NCBI GenBank assembly: GCA_963769435.1
Contig: CAVYLN010000002.1
Span: 1,426,001 to 1,490,000 of the forward strand
DNA from: JADKAV01 sp963769435
Lineage (GTDB): Bacteria > Actinomycetota > Actinomycetes > S36-B12 > UBA10799
Direction: 5' to 3'
DNA: 64,000 nucleotides
Under the pieces are notes generated by a model, which had not been told where the DNA came from, made no database searches, and saw only the letters and a program-made list of their open reading frames with translations. Shown here piece by piece: positions 18,095-27,409 of the stretch (positions are counted from its first letter, which is position 1; each line of letters begins with the position of its first letter). The translations under genes and the position numbers were made by a program.

Positions 18095-18664
18095 CTACTT
18101 CGGGTCGATCACTTCAAGGGACACCTGGACGTTCACCGGCGATCCGGGGGATCCGGTGCGCTGTCCGGCGAACTGCCCCCTGCCTGCAAGCGTGTCATAG
18201 TCCCCGGTCCCACCGATGATCTCGGTCTCTCCGGTGAACTCCGATCCCTCACCCGTGGCGCCGGTCGTGGTCACCCCGGTGATTCGCAGGCCGAGCGTGC
18301 CGTCCGGGGATTCGAGCGAGACGAACCCTTCGAACGTGCCGTTGCCCCGGACGTAGTCGGTGGCGACTGTCATCTCCGCATCGAAGGTCTGTCCCATGAA
18401 CTCGAGCTCCGAGCCGTACTGGGCCAGGCCGTAGGTCTTCTCGCCCTGCTCACCCACCGTGCGGATCTGCTGATCCTCCAGCTCGAAGACAGCCTCGAAA
18501 GCCTGCGTCCGTTTGGTCACGGGCGTGTCGGGTGAGCTCGGGAGGGGATCGGGGGACGGTGCTCCAGTGCATGCCGCCAGCAGCAGCACCAGTACCGCGA
18601 TCAGGATCCGCACTCCCCGAGCGTGCCATGCCCCGAGCGCCCGTGACCACAAAGACCGCCTCAT
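18095..18664 (-). CDS. Lipoprotein with allene-oxide-cyclase-like barrel (putative)
   Basis: A 189-residue predicted lipoprotein with a hydrophobic segment ending LLLAAC (cysteine at residue 32). The mature part contains FVSLESPDGTLGLRITG, IIGGTGDYDTLAGRGQF and a final beta-strand. The GG-T-GxYxxxxGxG pattern resembles allene-oxide-cyclase/dirigent-like barrels found in actinobacterial exported proteins. The start is uncertain: ATG 18664 lacks a strong Shine-Dalgarno and GTG 18613 would leave a minimal signal peptide. It lies 36 bases downstream of the DyP peroxidase and 6 bases before the MazF-like gene, on the same strand. Confidence 0.6.
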   Translation of the reverse strand: MRRSLWSRALGAWHARGVRILIAVLVLLLAACTGAPSPDPLPSSPDTPVTKRTQAFEAVFELEDQQIRTVGEQGEKTYGLAQYGSELEFMGQTFDAEMTVATDYVRGNGTFEGFVSLESPDGTLGLRITGVTTTGATGEGSEFTGETEIIGGTGDYDTLAGRGQFAGQRTGSPGSPVNVQVSLEVIDPK

Positions 18665-18700
18665 GTCGGCGGTTCCTGCCCGGCTGAGCGACGCGGCAGC

Positions 18701-19823
18701 CTAGGCCTCGAAGAGCGTCTGACCCACGTAGCCGCCCGGTTGCGCCCCCGGGAAACAGGCGAAGAGCGCACTGCCCACGGCCACTGTGAACGTGTTGAGC
18801 GCATCCCCCACGTCGAGGCGAGCCTGGATCGGGATGAAGCCCGTGCGCGGATCGGCCTGCCATGCCATGAACAGCAGTCCGGCCCCGTCGTCACCGTCGT
18901 CGTAGGAGAAGGACCGGCGCTGGATCCGGGCCCCGCGCGTGTTCTCCGGGTGCGACAAGCGCACGTGCGCGGTCGATGGGATCACCAACTCGCGCTGGCT
19001 GGTCTGGGCCGAGAGATCCACCGGGTCGCTCTCCTCCTGGCCGTTCAGCGGGGCGCCGGTGTCCTTGAACCGGCCGATCACCGCCTCCTGCTGCTCGACG
19101 GACTGCGCGTTCCAGGCATCCAAGGCCATCTGGATACGCCGCACCGCCACGTACGACCCACCCCGCAACCACTCGGGTTGAGTGTCGGCCGACCACAGGA
19201 CCTCGTCGTGCAACGGGTCGTCCGCGGGCAGGTTCGCCGTGCCGTCGATCTGCCCCATCAGGTTGCGACGCGACGGCGAGGAGAAGCCCCGCTGCCACCA
19301 CCTCACACGGGCGACACCGCCGGCGGCCGCGACCATGTGCCTCGCGGCGGTGGCCGCGACCACCGGATCGTCGGCACCGACCTGCAGGACCAGGTCACCG
19401 CCGGTCCAACGCTTCTGCAACTGGTCCTTGCTGAACGCCGGCAAGGGCGCCAGGCCGTCCGGCTGCAACCGCTGCATCCCCAGCGCGGGGAGGAATCCCG
19501 GGCCGATGCCCCACGTGGCGGTGAGCCGGGCAGGGTGTGGCGAACAGGTCGGCGTCGGCGGTTCCGGCAAGGTTCGAGGCCGCCAGTTCGGTCCAGGTGC
19601 GGAAGAGTTGCTGGACCGTGGCGGGCGTCCGGCTGGTCAGATCGAGGGCGACGAGTTCGACGCGGGCCTGCGCAGGCGTGGCGATTCCCGCCTGATGCTG
19701 CCCGTAGAAGGGCACCGTCGGGTCGTCGGCGGACTGCTGGGTCCAGACGACCGCCCCGCCGACCGCCGCAGCAGTGCCGGCCAGGACACCCCCGGCCAGC
19801 ACCGTCCGCCGTGAAACCGTCAT
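18701..19823 (-). CDS. Tat-exported DyP-type heme peroxidase (EfeB/DtpA-like), one frameshift
   Basis: About 373 residues. The N-terminus has a twin-arginine signal (SRRTVLAGG, then a hydrophobic stretch), so it is exported folded. GQIDGTAN carries the DyP GxxDG motif with the distal Asp. A histidine in VRLSHPENTRGARIQRRSFSY is the expected proximal heme ligand, and GLLFMAWQADPRTGFIPIQ follows. A frame change near 19530-19550 separates the first 95 residues. Its start overlaps the PCuAC stop by 4 bases. In Streptomyces lividans a comparable operon (Sco, ECuC, DtpA) links a DyP peroxidase to extracellular copper handling; the same context here suggests the same function. Confidence 0.88.
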
Positions 19824-20347
19824 GATGCCGACGGACTCGCTTCCATCATGTCGGCGTCCATCGAGTCGTCCTGGGTCATGCCCTCGCGGGCCATCACCGG
19901 GGCGGTCACCGCGACCGACTCACCGTTGGACAGATCCAGGGTCACAGTGACCTCGTCCCCGACGGACCACTGCTCGGAGACGTTCATCAGCATGACGTGG
20001 TAGGACCCGGGCTGCAGTGTCACGGAGCCACCCGCGGGCACCGGCAGACCACCAGCCACTTCCTGCATCACTTCGGTGTTACCGTCCTTGACGAACTCGT
20101 GGACCTGCACCATGCCCACCCCGGGCGCCGAACCGCCGGTGATGTTCACGGTCTCGGACCCGGAGTTGCTCACTTCGCCGAACATCGCCGACGTGTCGGA
20201 GGCCGGCTGCGCGATCCAGGGTTCTGACACCGTGATCGCGGCATCTGCCGAGGGCGACGCCTGAGTGTCGGTGCCCGAGTCGCCGGAACACCCGGCCAGC
20301 GCGACCGAGGCGGCGGCCGCGACCGCCAGAAACATCTTCTTCATCAT
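19820..20347 (-). CDS. PCu(A)C-type periplasmic copper chaperone lipoprotein
   Basis: A 175-residue lipoprotein with signal peptide and lipobox (VALAGC). The mature domain has the copper motif of the family: His in VQVHEF, then ten residues, then Met in EVMQE, and later His-x-Met in SYHVMLM. A Met/Asp-rich tail (DDSMDADMMEAS) may add copper affinity. It would carry Cu(I) outside the membrane and hand it to Sco or the Cu-A site of cytochrome oxidase. It lies between sco (19-base gap) and the DyP peroxidase (ATGA overlap). Confidence 0.9.
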   Translation of the reverse strand: MMKKMFLAVAAAASVALAGCSGDSGTDTQASPSADAAITVSEPWIAQPASDTSAMFGEVSNSGSETVNITGGSAPGVGMVQVHEFVKDGNTEVMQEVAGGLPVPAGGSVTLQPGSYHVMLMNVSEQWSVGDEVTVTLDLSNGESVAVTAPVMAREGMTQDDSMDADMMEASPSAS

Positions 20348-20366
20348 CTGCCTTCTCCCATTCCCG

Positions 20367-20990
20367 CTACTCCTCGACCAGCCGCTGCAGGTCGTGCGCC
20401 ACGTCCGGTGGCTGGAAGCCGGACGTGAAGATCAGATCGGACCGGTCGTCCTTGCCGAAGAGGATCACCTGGGCCCCGTGTTCGACGGTCACGGTGCCGT
20501 CCGGGTTCTTCACCGGCGGGTCCAGGAAGATGCCTACGGACTTCGCGGCCCGCTGGATGTCCGGGTAGTCGCCGGTGAGACCGGTCGCCCGGTAGGTGAA
20601 CGAGTCGAGCCATCTGCCCAGCACCTTGGGGGTGTCCCGCTCGGGGTCGGAGGTGATCATCACCACGTCGATCTGGTCGGCCACGTCCTTCGGCAGCCCA
20701 CCCATGGCGACGCTCAGATCGGCCATCGTCGTGGGACAGACGTCGGGGCAATGTGTGTACCCGACGTAGAGGGCGGTGACCCTGCCCTCGGTGTCCTCCG
20801 CGACGCTGAAGGCCTTGCCGTCGGTGTCCGTGAGCCTCACGTCGGGTTTCGGCAACGGCTCGTCGAGGCTGGTTCCGAGGAAGCCTGTGGTGTTGCTCGG
20901 AGTCACCACCACCGCGGCCGGCTCACCGGAGTCCGTGCCACCGCATCCGGCCAGCACCATGGCTGAGGCGACCATCGCGATCCACTTCAT
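20367..20990 (-). CDS. SCO1/SenC family copper chaperone lipoprotein
   Basis: A 207-residue membrane-anchored thioredoxin-fold protein. The signal peptide ends in a lipobox (MVLAGC); the redox/copper motif CPDVC lies in YVGYTHCPDVCPTTM near residue 80, with the distal copper-ligand His in VEHGAQVILF near residue 170. It delivers copper or reduces cysteines at the cytochrome c oxidase Cu-A site. The ATG overlaps the stop of the CopD-CtaG gene (ATGA), so they are translationally coupled. Confidence 0.92.
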   Translation of the reverse strand: MKWIAMVASAMVLAGCGGTDSGEPAAVVVTPSNTTGFLGTSLDEPLPKPDVRLTDTDGKAFSVAEDTEGRVTALYVGYTHCPDVCPTTMADLSVAMGGLPKDVADQIDVVMITSDPERDTPKVLGRWLDSFTYRATGLTGDYPDIQRAAKSVGIFLDPPVKNPDGTVTVEHGAQVILFGKDDRSDLIFTSGFQPPDVAHDLQRLVEE

Positions 20991-22905
20991 CTGCCGGCCC
21001 TCTCGGTGTCCGCGTCCTGTTGGGCCAAACGGCGCAGGTTCTCGTTGTACGCAATCAGTTCCGCATCACCGTCGCGCGTCCACCTTGCGATCGCGGCGTT
21101 TGGCCTCTTTGCTGTCGGATCGCGCCCACTGCACTGCCACGGCGATGATCAGCAGGAAGGTCGGAATCTCCGCGATACCCCAGGCGACACCGCCGGCCGT
21201 CTGCGAATCGACCACCAGGTCCGACAACCATGGCGGCTGCACCTGCGAGTACCACTGCGAGCCGAAGGCCGTGTCGCTCATCATGATGGGCACCGCGAAG
21301 AACGAGTGGAGAAGCATCGCCACGACGGCCAGGATCAGCCGGCCCCACGGGGGCAGGGAGCGTGGCAGCGGGTCGGTCTGGATGACGACCCACGCGAAGA
21401 GGTAGCCGGAGGCCAGGAAGTGCACCTGCATGGCCAGGTGACCGACGTGGCTGGACATGAGCCAGGAGAACAGGGGCGTGTAGTAGAGGCCGTACAGACC
21501 CACCGTGAAGACGAAGAGCACCCACAGCGGATGCGTGATGAACCTGGCGAACCCGGTGTGCATTCCCCAGACGATCCATTCCCGCGGTCCCCGCCGGTTC
21601 CCCGTCGCCGACGGCAGGGCGCGCAGCGCCAGGGTGAGCGGCGCGGACATGGCGAGCAGGATCGGCGCCACCATCGACATGACCATGTGCGAGACCATGT
21701 GCCAGGTCATGGTGACCATCGCGTAGGTGGCGATACCCGCGTTCGTCGACCACACGACCATGACCCAGCCGGCGATCCACGCGGTCGTGCGCAGGAAGGG
21801 CCAGCTGTCGCCCCGGCGCCGCAGACCGGACGACACCGGCCACGTACAGCCCGACCCCCAGGACGGCGAGTCCGAGGAACAGCGGCTCGACCTGCCAGCC
21901 GAACACCACATTGAGCGTGGTCGGGGGCGGCGGGAACGCGCGACCGAGCAGCGTCTCGGCGCTGGTTGGATACTCCACGGACACCCGCGGATAGGCGGTC
22001 TGGGTCAGCGCGACACCGAGCCCCGCGGCCGCGGCCATGAGGACCGCTTCGATCCCCGCGAAGCGCACGAGGGTGGTCCGCTGCTCGGCGCCGGCGCCGA
22101 CCACCCGGGTCTGCAGAGTCCGAGCGGTGAGCAGCAGACCCGCCAGGATGGTGATCTTGGCGACGATCAGGATCCCGAAGGGCGTGGTCCACAGTTCGGA
22201 GACGCTGTTCATCCTGCTGAAGGCCGCTCCCACACCGGACAGCGCCAGCAGGACGACCGACCACGTGGCGACGGTCCGGAAGACCGGCAGCGCCCGCATG
22301 GTCCCCGGGTCGTTGCGGATCGCGTGGAACAGGATCACCAGCAGCCCACCCACCCACACCGACATCGACACCGCGTGGACGACATCGGAGGTCATGGCCA
22401 CGCCGTGGGACCCCAACGAGGAGGCGTGGCCGGTGAGGGCGGGCAGCGCGATGCCGATCAGGGCAGCCGCACCCCAGGCGGCCGCGGCGGTCAGGCTCGA
22501 GGTGAACATCGCCCCGAGGGCGATGGCTGCCGCGATCAGGCTCACGATGAAGAACGCCCGCACGGAATCCACCGACCAGAAGTACGTGCTGATGATGTCC
22601 GGGGTCAGGGTCTTGGACATCGGTAGGCCCAGCGCCCAGGCCAGCGCCCACAGCGAGGTGGCCAGACTGCTCACGGCCCAGACCAGTGACACCCATCCCG
22701 CCCGGACCACGTCCGCCCGGCCCACCTGCGAGAGGACACCCTTGCGGCCTTGCGGCCCGAGCACCGCCGCGTACATCAGCAGCCCGATGACCAGCACCCC
22801 GGCAGCGGTCGCGACCATCCTGGCGATCGGAAGACCCCACGCGACCACCGCGCCGGCCGGTTCGATCTCCTCGGCGGTGACCTCGGTCGCACCGCCACCG
22901 ATCAC
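20987..22905 (-). CDS. CopD-CtaG fusion: copper import/cytochrome oxidase assembly membrane protein, frameshifted
   Basis: About 640 residues. The N-terminal half is a CopD-type protein of about eight helices (HASSLGSHGVAM, VHAVSMSVWVGGLLVI, histidines on periplasmic faces). The C-terminal half is a CtaG/caa3-assembly domain (WHMVSHMVMSMVAP, FITHPLWVLFVF, HLAMQVHFLASGYLF). Frame changes near 21820 and 21070 are required; correcting the latter gives the typical tail ending YNENLRRLAQQ and a stop overlapping sco. The N-terminal start is uncertain: GTG 22905 begins inside the first helix, whose reading frame extends back to about 22960, so another indel upstream is likely. Confidence 0.85.
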
Positions 22906-23013
22906 CAGGCCGACGAGCAGCCCGCCCAGCAGCGGCGACCAGGACCGGACCCACCCATCGGGCGGTCCGCTGGCCGGGACGTGCGCCGTGCGGGCCCTGT
23001 GGTTGTCGAGGTG

Positions 23014-23566
23014 CTAGTCGGCACGGGCCCTCCAGACGAACACACCCGCACCGATCAGGCAGCGCCGCGAAGAGCACCCAGACCAGGGGGTTCAGCCCGC
23101 TTCCACCGTCGGTGGTCTGACTGGCCGGGGACACGGACTCGGCCGGCGCCGGGCTGGGGATCACCCGTGTCGGGGTGGGTGTCGCTGATGGCGCCGTGCC
23201 GCGAACGCTGAACGCGAACCTCCCCTCCAGAGGGTGCCCGTCACGTGCCACCGCGCGGTACGCGACCGTGAACCGGCCGGCGGAGGCGTCGGCGGGCCAC
23301 GCGGCCGACACGACGGGCCCGTTGACCTCGGTGTCACCGAGCGCCACGGGAGCCCCGGTTTCGTCCTTGGCCACAAGCCGGGCACCTGCGGTGAGCATGT
23401 CCTCGCCGAACCGCAGGCTCACCGACGACGGAGCCTGGGTGAGTTCTTCACCGTCCTTCGGGGACGTGGACGTGACATTGGTGTGGGCGAAGGCCGGTGC
23501 GGGGCTCACTACCGCGATCAGAGCGAGAATCAGCAGGACCGGCCAGCGCCGCGCAAAGGCGGGCAT
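23014..23566 (-). CDS. CopC-domain copper-binding protein with C-terminal membrane anchor, one frameshift
   Basis: About 184 residues: signal peptide (ending APAFA), then a mature N-terminus beginning with His (HTNVTSTSPKDGEEL), FGEDMLTAGARL and VARDGHPLEGRFAFSV, giving the His/Asp/His copper site of the family. A Pro/Ser/Thr linker leads to a C-terminal helix (NPLVWVLFAA). A one-base change near 23060 hides the end; the corrected frame reads LIGAGVFVWRARAD and stops at 23014. The ATG at 23566 has CGGAG about 7 bases upstream. It probably pairs with the CopD domain encoded immediately downstream. Confidence 0.87.
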
Positions 23567-23610
23567 GTGGCAACTCCGAGTGGATTGGGGCGGGGAGAGA
23601 CGATCTGGGT

Positions 23611-24123
23611 CTATGCGGTGACCGGCGGGCCGCGGCCACGCCAGACGCTGTGGATCCAGTTCTCCACGAGCACCGGGGCCTGCGCCACGACCGGCCTGCG
23701 CCACACAGGGGGCCTGGGAACCCCCGCGAGCGCACAACGCACGGCGATCAGCCACTGCAGGTACCGGCCGCGGGCCGCGGCGTAGACCCGGGATTCGCCC
23801 CACCGGAGGAATCCTGCGAGCACCACGGCGGCTGCTGCATGTCCGGCGACCATCGCCCCGCTCACCGGATGCGGGTGGCCGGCGCTGATCGCCACGTGCG
23901 CCAGCAGCTGCAGCGCAACCACGACTGTCGTGATCGTCAGCAGGCCCCGTTCCCGCTTGAGCCACCCGTACGATCCCAGGCTCACCGCACACAACAGAAG
24001 TGCCGCGAAGACCGGCTCGACGTGCCCTCCCCCGACGACGTGCCCCGCGACGGCGAGGCCGACCGCGGACGAACCCAGCAGCCACGCGCGCGTCCAGCGC
24101 AGCGGAGCGGCCTGGGGTTTCAC
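23611..24123 (-). CDS. Conserved membrane protein of the copper gene run (unknown)
   Basis: 170 residues with four probable membrane helices in the first 110 residues and a basic, tryptophan-containing cytoplasmic tail (about 115-170). Several histidines lie in or next to helices (VAGHVVGGGH, LLAHVAISAGHPH, VAGHAAA), reminiscent of metal or heme handling, but no family is recognised. It begins 10 bases after the PPK2 stop and ends about 44 bases before copC, so co-transcription with copper genes is likely. Confidence 0.7.
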   Translation of the reverse strand: MKPQAAPLRWTRAWLLGSSAVGLAVAGHVVGGGHVEPVFAALLLCAVSLGSYGWLKRERGLLTITTVVVALQLLAHVAISAGHPHPVSGAMVAGHAAAAVVLAGFLRWGESRVYAAARGRYLQWLIAVRCALAGVPRPPVWRRPVVAQAPVLVENWIHSVWRGRGPPVTA

Positions 24124-24133
24124 ACGGGACAGC

Positions 24134-24952
24134 CTAACTGAGCAGCGAGGATGCGAAATCGGGAACGTGGGTCTGGGTGTCCTTGGGCGGACGCATGTAC
24201 CCGCGCGACGCCGGACGGTCCGGGAGTTTCAACGGAGAAACCGTGACGTCCTCGTACGGCATCGACGACAACAGGTGGTTGACCACGTTGAGCCGGGCGG
24301 CCTTCTTGTTGTCGCTCTCGACCACGAACCAGGGCGCCTCCGGGATGTCCGTGTGGACCATCATCTCGTCCTTGGCCCTTGAGTACTCCTCCCAGCGAGT
24401 GATCGACTCCAGGTCCATCGGGCTGAGTTTCCAGCGCCGCATCGGGTCCTTGAGCCGGGATTCGAACCGCCGCTGCTGTTCCTCGTCACTGACGCTGAAC
24501 CAGTACTTGCGCAGGACGATCCCGTCCTCGACCAGCAGTCGCTCGAAGATCGGCGCCTGATGCAGGAAGCGCCGGTACTCCTCGAGGGTGCAGAAGCCCA
24601 TGACCCGTTCCACCCCGGCCCGGTTGTACCAGGACCGGTCGAACATGGCGATCTCTCCCGCGGCCGGCAGGTGCGGCACGTAGCGCTGGAAGTACCACTG
24701 CGTCTTCTCACGCTCGGTGGGTGCCGGCAGGGCAACGATCCGCGCGGTGCGGGGGTTCAGATAGGCGGTCATCCGCTTTATCGAGCCACCCTTGCCCGCG
24801 GCATCGCGACCTTCGAAGATGACGACGAGCCGGGTGCCGGTCAGCTTGATCCACTCCTGCAGCTTCACCATCTCGGCCTGAAGGCGGAACAACTCCGCCT
24901 CGTACACCTTGTTCCGCAGCTTGGGCGCCTTCTCATGCTTGGCCATGGGCAC
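24134..24952 (-). CDS. ppk2: Polyphosphate kinase 2 (PPK2)
   Basis: A 272-residue single-domain PPK2. Walker A is in VIFEGRDAAGKGGSIKR (residues about 45-61); the lid and Walker B region reads FDRSWYNRAGVERVMGF (about 105-121), and KYWFSVSDEEQQRRFESR follows. Such enzymes transfer phosphate between polyphosphate and nucleoside di- or monophosphates in the cytoplasm. Length and motifs fit class I (NDP-phosphorylating). Start may be at 24952 or the second Met at 24946. Confidence 0.92.
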   Translation of the reverse strand: MPMAKHEKAPKLRNKVYEAELFRLQAEMVKLQEWIKLTGTRLVVIFEGRDAAGKGGSIKRMTAYLNPRTARIVALPAPTEREKTQWYFQRYVPHLPAAGEIAMFDRSWYNRAGVERVMGFCTLEEYRRFLHQAPIFERLLVEDGIVLRKYWFSVSDEEQQRRFESRLKDPMRRWKLSPMDLESITRWEEYSRAKDEMMVHTDIPEAPWFVVESDNKKAARLNVVNHLLSSMPYEDVTVSPLKLPDRPASRGYMRPPKDTQTHVPDFASSLLS

Positions 24953-25009
24953 AGCGTAGGGCTCGACCGTTGCGGTACGCGGGAGGACCGGCCAAGTAGA
25001 CGAGGCCGG

Positions 25010-25894
25010 TCACGCAGCTGAGCGCCGCATGAGCGCGATGGTGACCTGTTCGACGATGTAGCCGGGCCTGTCCACCACATCGCTCCAGGTGAACCGCAGG
25101 ACCTCCCAGCCGAGATTGACCAACGCGTTCTGCTTCTCGTTGTCCCTTTGCATCACCAGCGGGGAGCTGTGGTACTCGAAGCCATCCACCTCCACCACCA
25201 GCCGCGCCGCGTCGAACACGAAGTCCAGCTCGCACTCCCCGTACCCGGGCAGCGTGCCGACGACGTTGAGCCGGTACCCGCGGATCCCGGCCCGCCGCAG
25301 CAAGGCATCCATACGGCGCTCGGATTCCTCCTTTGACCCTTGGGCGAACCTTCTCGCGAGTCGCCGCAACTGAGCGTTTCCGTGCGTCCCGTGCAACCGA
25401 TCGATCTCACGCCGGAGGTCGGCCAGGGTCACGTCCCGGCGCTGCAGTGCCCGGGCTCCCAGGTCCTTGGCGTGCTGCCAGTCCAGCCTCCGCAGGCAGT
25501 CCAGAATCGCTTGCCGTGGTCGCGCGATCGCCAAGCCCTCCCGCATGATCACCGACGGACTCGGGTGCCGCAGTTGTACCGCGTCGATGGGACGGACCCG
25601 CTGCATGATCAGCCAGGGTCGGTCGTCGACATCCGCGAGGATGGGGATCTGAAGGAAGTCGGCCGCGCCCGGGCCGGTGATGATCGCGTCGGGGTACCGC
25701 AACACGGAGATCCTGGAAAGGATCTCCCGGGTCGGTGCGACACCCGCCATGATCAGGACTCCCCCGCCCACGGGCTTCCACACGCCCCTGCGGATCCAGC
25801 GCCACACGGTGGTCTCCGAGACTCCGCATTCGTAGGCCTGACCCCTTGTCACGAGGCCCGACTGTCTGCTCGCGAGGTCGAAGATCTCATGCAT
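25010..25894 (-). CDS. AbiEi-like winged-helix plus DUF559 nuclease-like protein
   Basis: 294 residues. The N-terminal third has the AbiEi-antitoxin-like HTH seen in many actinobacteria (ASRQSGLVTRGQAYECGVS, then TTVWRWIRRGVW). The C-terminal third is a DUF559/PD-(D/E)xK endonuclease-like fold: ECELDFVFDAARLVVEVDG (Glu/Asp and ExD positions), DNEKQNALVNLGWEVLRF. ATG 25894 is the sensible start; the frame stays open much further upstream, but there it runs through the tandem repeats and antisense to the acyltransferase. Role is unknown; a solitary defence- or toxin-antitoxin-derived gene is plausible. Confidence 0.75.
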   Translation of the reverse strand: MHEIFDLASRQSGLVTRGQAYECGVSETTVWRWIRRGVWKPVGGGVLIMAGVAPTREILSRISVLRYPDAIITGPGAADFLQIPILADVDDRPWLIMQRVRPIDAVQLRHPSPSVIMREGLAIARPRQAILDCLRRLDWQHAKDLGARALQRRDVTLADLRREIDRLHGTHGNAQLRRLARRFAQGSKEESERRMDALLRRAGIRGYRLNVVGTLPGYGECELDFVFDAARLVVEVDGFEYHSSPLVMQRDNEKQNALVNLGWEVLRFTWSDVVDRPGYIVEQVTIALMRRSAA

Positions 25895-25950
25895 CGGTCC
25901 AGCATCCACCTCGGCGCCAGATGAGCGAACGGTCCGAAACAGATCTGTGG

Positions 25951-26206
25951 AAACCTCAGCCGATTCCCGTTCACATGTGGAAGCAAACCTGCACAGGACC
26001 CCCGGGACCGGACGTCTGACACCACGCGCCGACCCCGAACAAACCTCGGCCGATTCCCGTTCACATGTGAAAGCAAACCCGCACAGGCCACCCCGACCAC
26101 CCCGGACGACGTCTGACACCACGCGCCGACCCCGAACAAACCTCGGCCGATTCCCGTTCACATGTGAAACAAACCTGCACAGGCCCCCGGGACCGGACGT
26201 CTGAGA
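25951..26206. repeat. Three-copy tandem repeat with palindromic core
   Basis: Units start at 25951, 26041 and 26138 (about 90, 97 and 69 bases, the last truncated). Each has AACCTC(A/G)GCCGATTCCCG, a TTCACATGTG(G/A)A core (perfect 12-base palindrome in units 2 and 3 at 26060-26071 and 26157-26168), CAAACC(T/C)GCACAGG and GACGTCTGA. Units 1 and 2 also end in CACGCGCCGACCCCGAACA. This fills the 348-base gap between the DUF559 gene and the acyltransferase, which are divergent, so it may act as an operator array or be a genomic interspersed repeat. Confidence 0.8.
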
Positions 26207-26242
26207 GCACGGATCGCCGGGGGCTGCGACAATGGAACGAAC

Positions 26243-27346
26243 GTGTCCAACTTCACGTTTCCCGAAACCGTCCTGGGGCATCTGAGAGTCATGAAGCAGC
26301 GGATCGAGTGGATCGACCTGGTCAAGGCCTCCTCGGTCCTGCTCGTGGTGTTCATGCACGCCTCGAACACTCTGGTGGACATCGCCGGCGCCTCCGCACT
26401 CACCTCTTTCCTCCAGCACTTCAACCACCTCGTCGAGCCGCTGCGCATGCCCATCTTCTTCCTGGTGTCCGGGATGCTCGCCGCCTCCGCGATCCACCGG
26501 CCATGGCGGGAGACCACCAAGCGGACCACCGGCATGGTCTACCTCTACGTGACCTGGATGGTGGTCTACTTCGGGTTCATCGCGCTGCTGGGTGCGCAGA
26601 TCAACGAGCCGATCAGCGCGATCCTGTTCGCGCGCAGCGGCTTCTGGTACCTGTACGCGATGGCACTGTTCTTCGTCATCGCGCGGTTGTTGCGCAATCA
26701 GCCCGCGTGGGTGGTCGTGGCGGTCGCGCTTGTGCCGAACCTCCTGCGGCCGGTCACGCAGGAGTTCTTCGAAGGCCTCGTGCCCGGCGGCATGTACACA
26801 TCGATGGCCATGAACCTGGGGTTCTTCCTGCTCGGCGCGTACTTCAAGGAGATCCTGGGCACGCTCGCGCAGAAGACCACTGTGGTCCACACCGTGGCCC
26901 TCGGCATCGTCGCCGTGGTCAGCGGGACCCTGTGGCTGAACACGCCTGGTACCGCGGGCCAGTCCTACCTGCCCATGAGCGTGATCTGGGTGGCGTTCGG
27001 TCTGAGTCTGGCCGCACAGATCACCCGCAACGGCGCTCCCGCGTGGTCGCGGTACGTCGGCGCCCGGACCCTTCCGATCTACGTGTGGCAGTGGCCGCTG
27101 CTGTTCGTGGTCACCGAGTTCCTGCCCGCCTCGACCCTGTCGTCGCCGCTGACCCAGGCACTCTTCCCGTTCGTGTTCACCGGTCTTGTCGCTGTCAGCG
27201 CGATGTGGCTGTTCCAGATGCCGGCCCTGAAGCACCTGTTCCACGCGCCCCGGTGGGCGCTGCGCCCCCAGGACCTGCCCGTGCTGGTGCAGGCTCGCGA
27301 GCGTGTGAGCGCCTCTGAACCCGTTACAGTCACTGTGGGCCGCTGA
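26243..27346 (+). CDS. Acyltransferase-3 family membrane protein
   Basis: 367 residues (or 351 from ATG 26291). RIEWIDLVKASSVLLVVFMHAS near residues 19-40 contains the D...H arrangement of the acyltransferase-3 family, and PIFFLVSGMLAASAI follows. About ten membrane helices run to residue 340, with a short basic tail. Such proteins O-acylate sugars of surface glycans or antibiotics at the membrane. It lies alone next to the tandem repeat; no polysaccharide gene is within 10 kb. Confidence 0.85.
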   Translation: MSNFTFPETVLGHLRVMKQRIEWIDLVKASSVLLVVFMHASNTLVDIAGASALTSFLQHFNHLVEPLRMPIFFLVSGMLAASAIHRPWRETTKRTTGMVYLYVTWMVVYFGFIALLGAQINEPISAILFARSGFWYLYAMALFFVIARLLRNQPAWVVVAVALVPNLLRPVTQEFFEGLVPGGMYTSMAMNLGFFLLGAYFKEILGTLAQKTTVVHTVALGIVAVVSGTLWLNTPGTAGQSYLPMSVIWVAFGLSLAAQITRNGAPAWSRYVGARTLPIYVWQWPLLFVVTEFLPASTLSSPLTQALFPFVFTGLVAVSAMWLFQMPALKHLFHAPRWALRPQDLPVLVQARERVSASEPVTVTVGR

Positions 27347-27409
27347 AACCCGATCCAACCCGCGGAGCGGCACAAGTTACTCGCCAGTAGTATGAACTGG
27401 GAGGTCTGT

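Noticed and set aside
21707..24085. 792-codon minus-strand frame spanning CopC and CopD
   Set aside because: Only the CopC part is real; the rest is out of frame with the membrane segments of CopD-CtaG and with the 23611-24123 gene.
25951..26206. CRISPR array
   Set aside because: Only three units, the spaced sequence is also conserved, and there are no cas genes or uniform 24-40 base repeats.
25895..27373. Minus-strand open frame extending the DUF559 gene to 787 codons
   Set aside because: It crosses the tandem repeats and is antisense to a well-supported acyltransferase; homology begins only at 25894.
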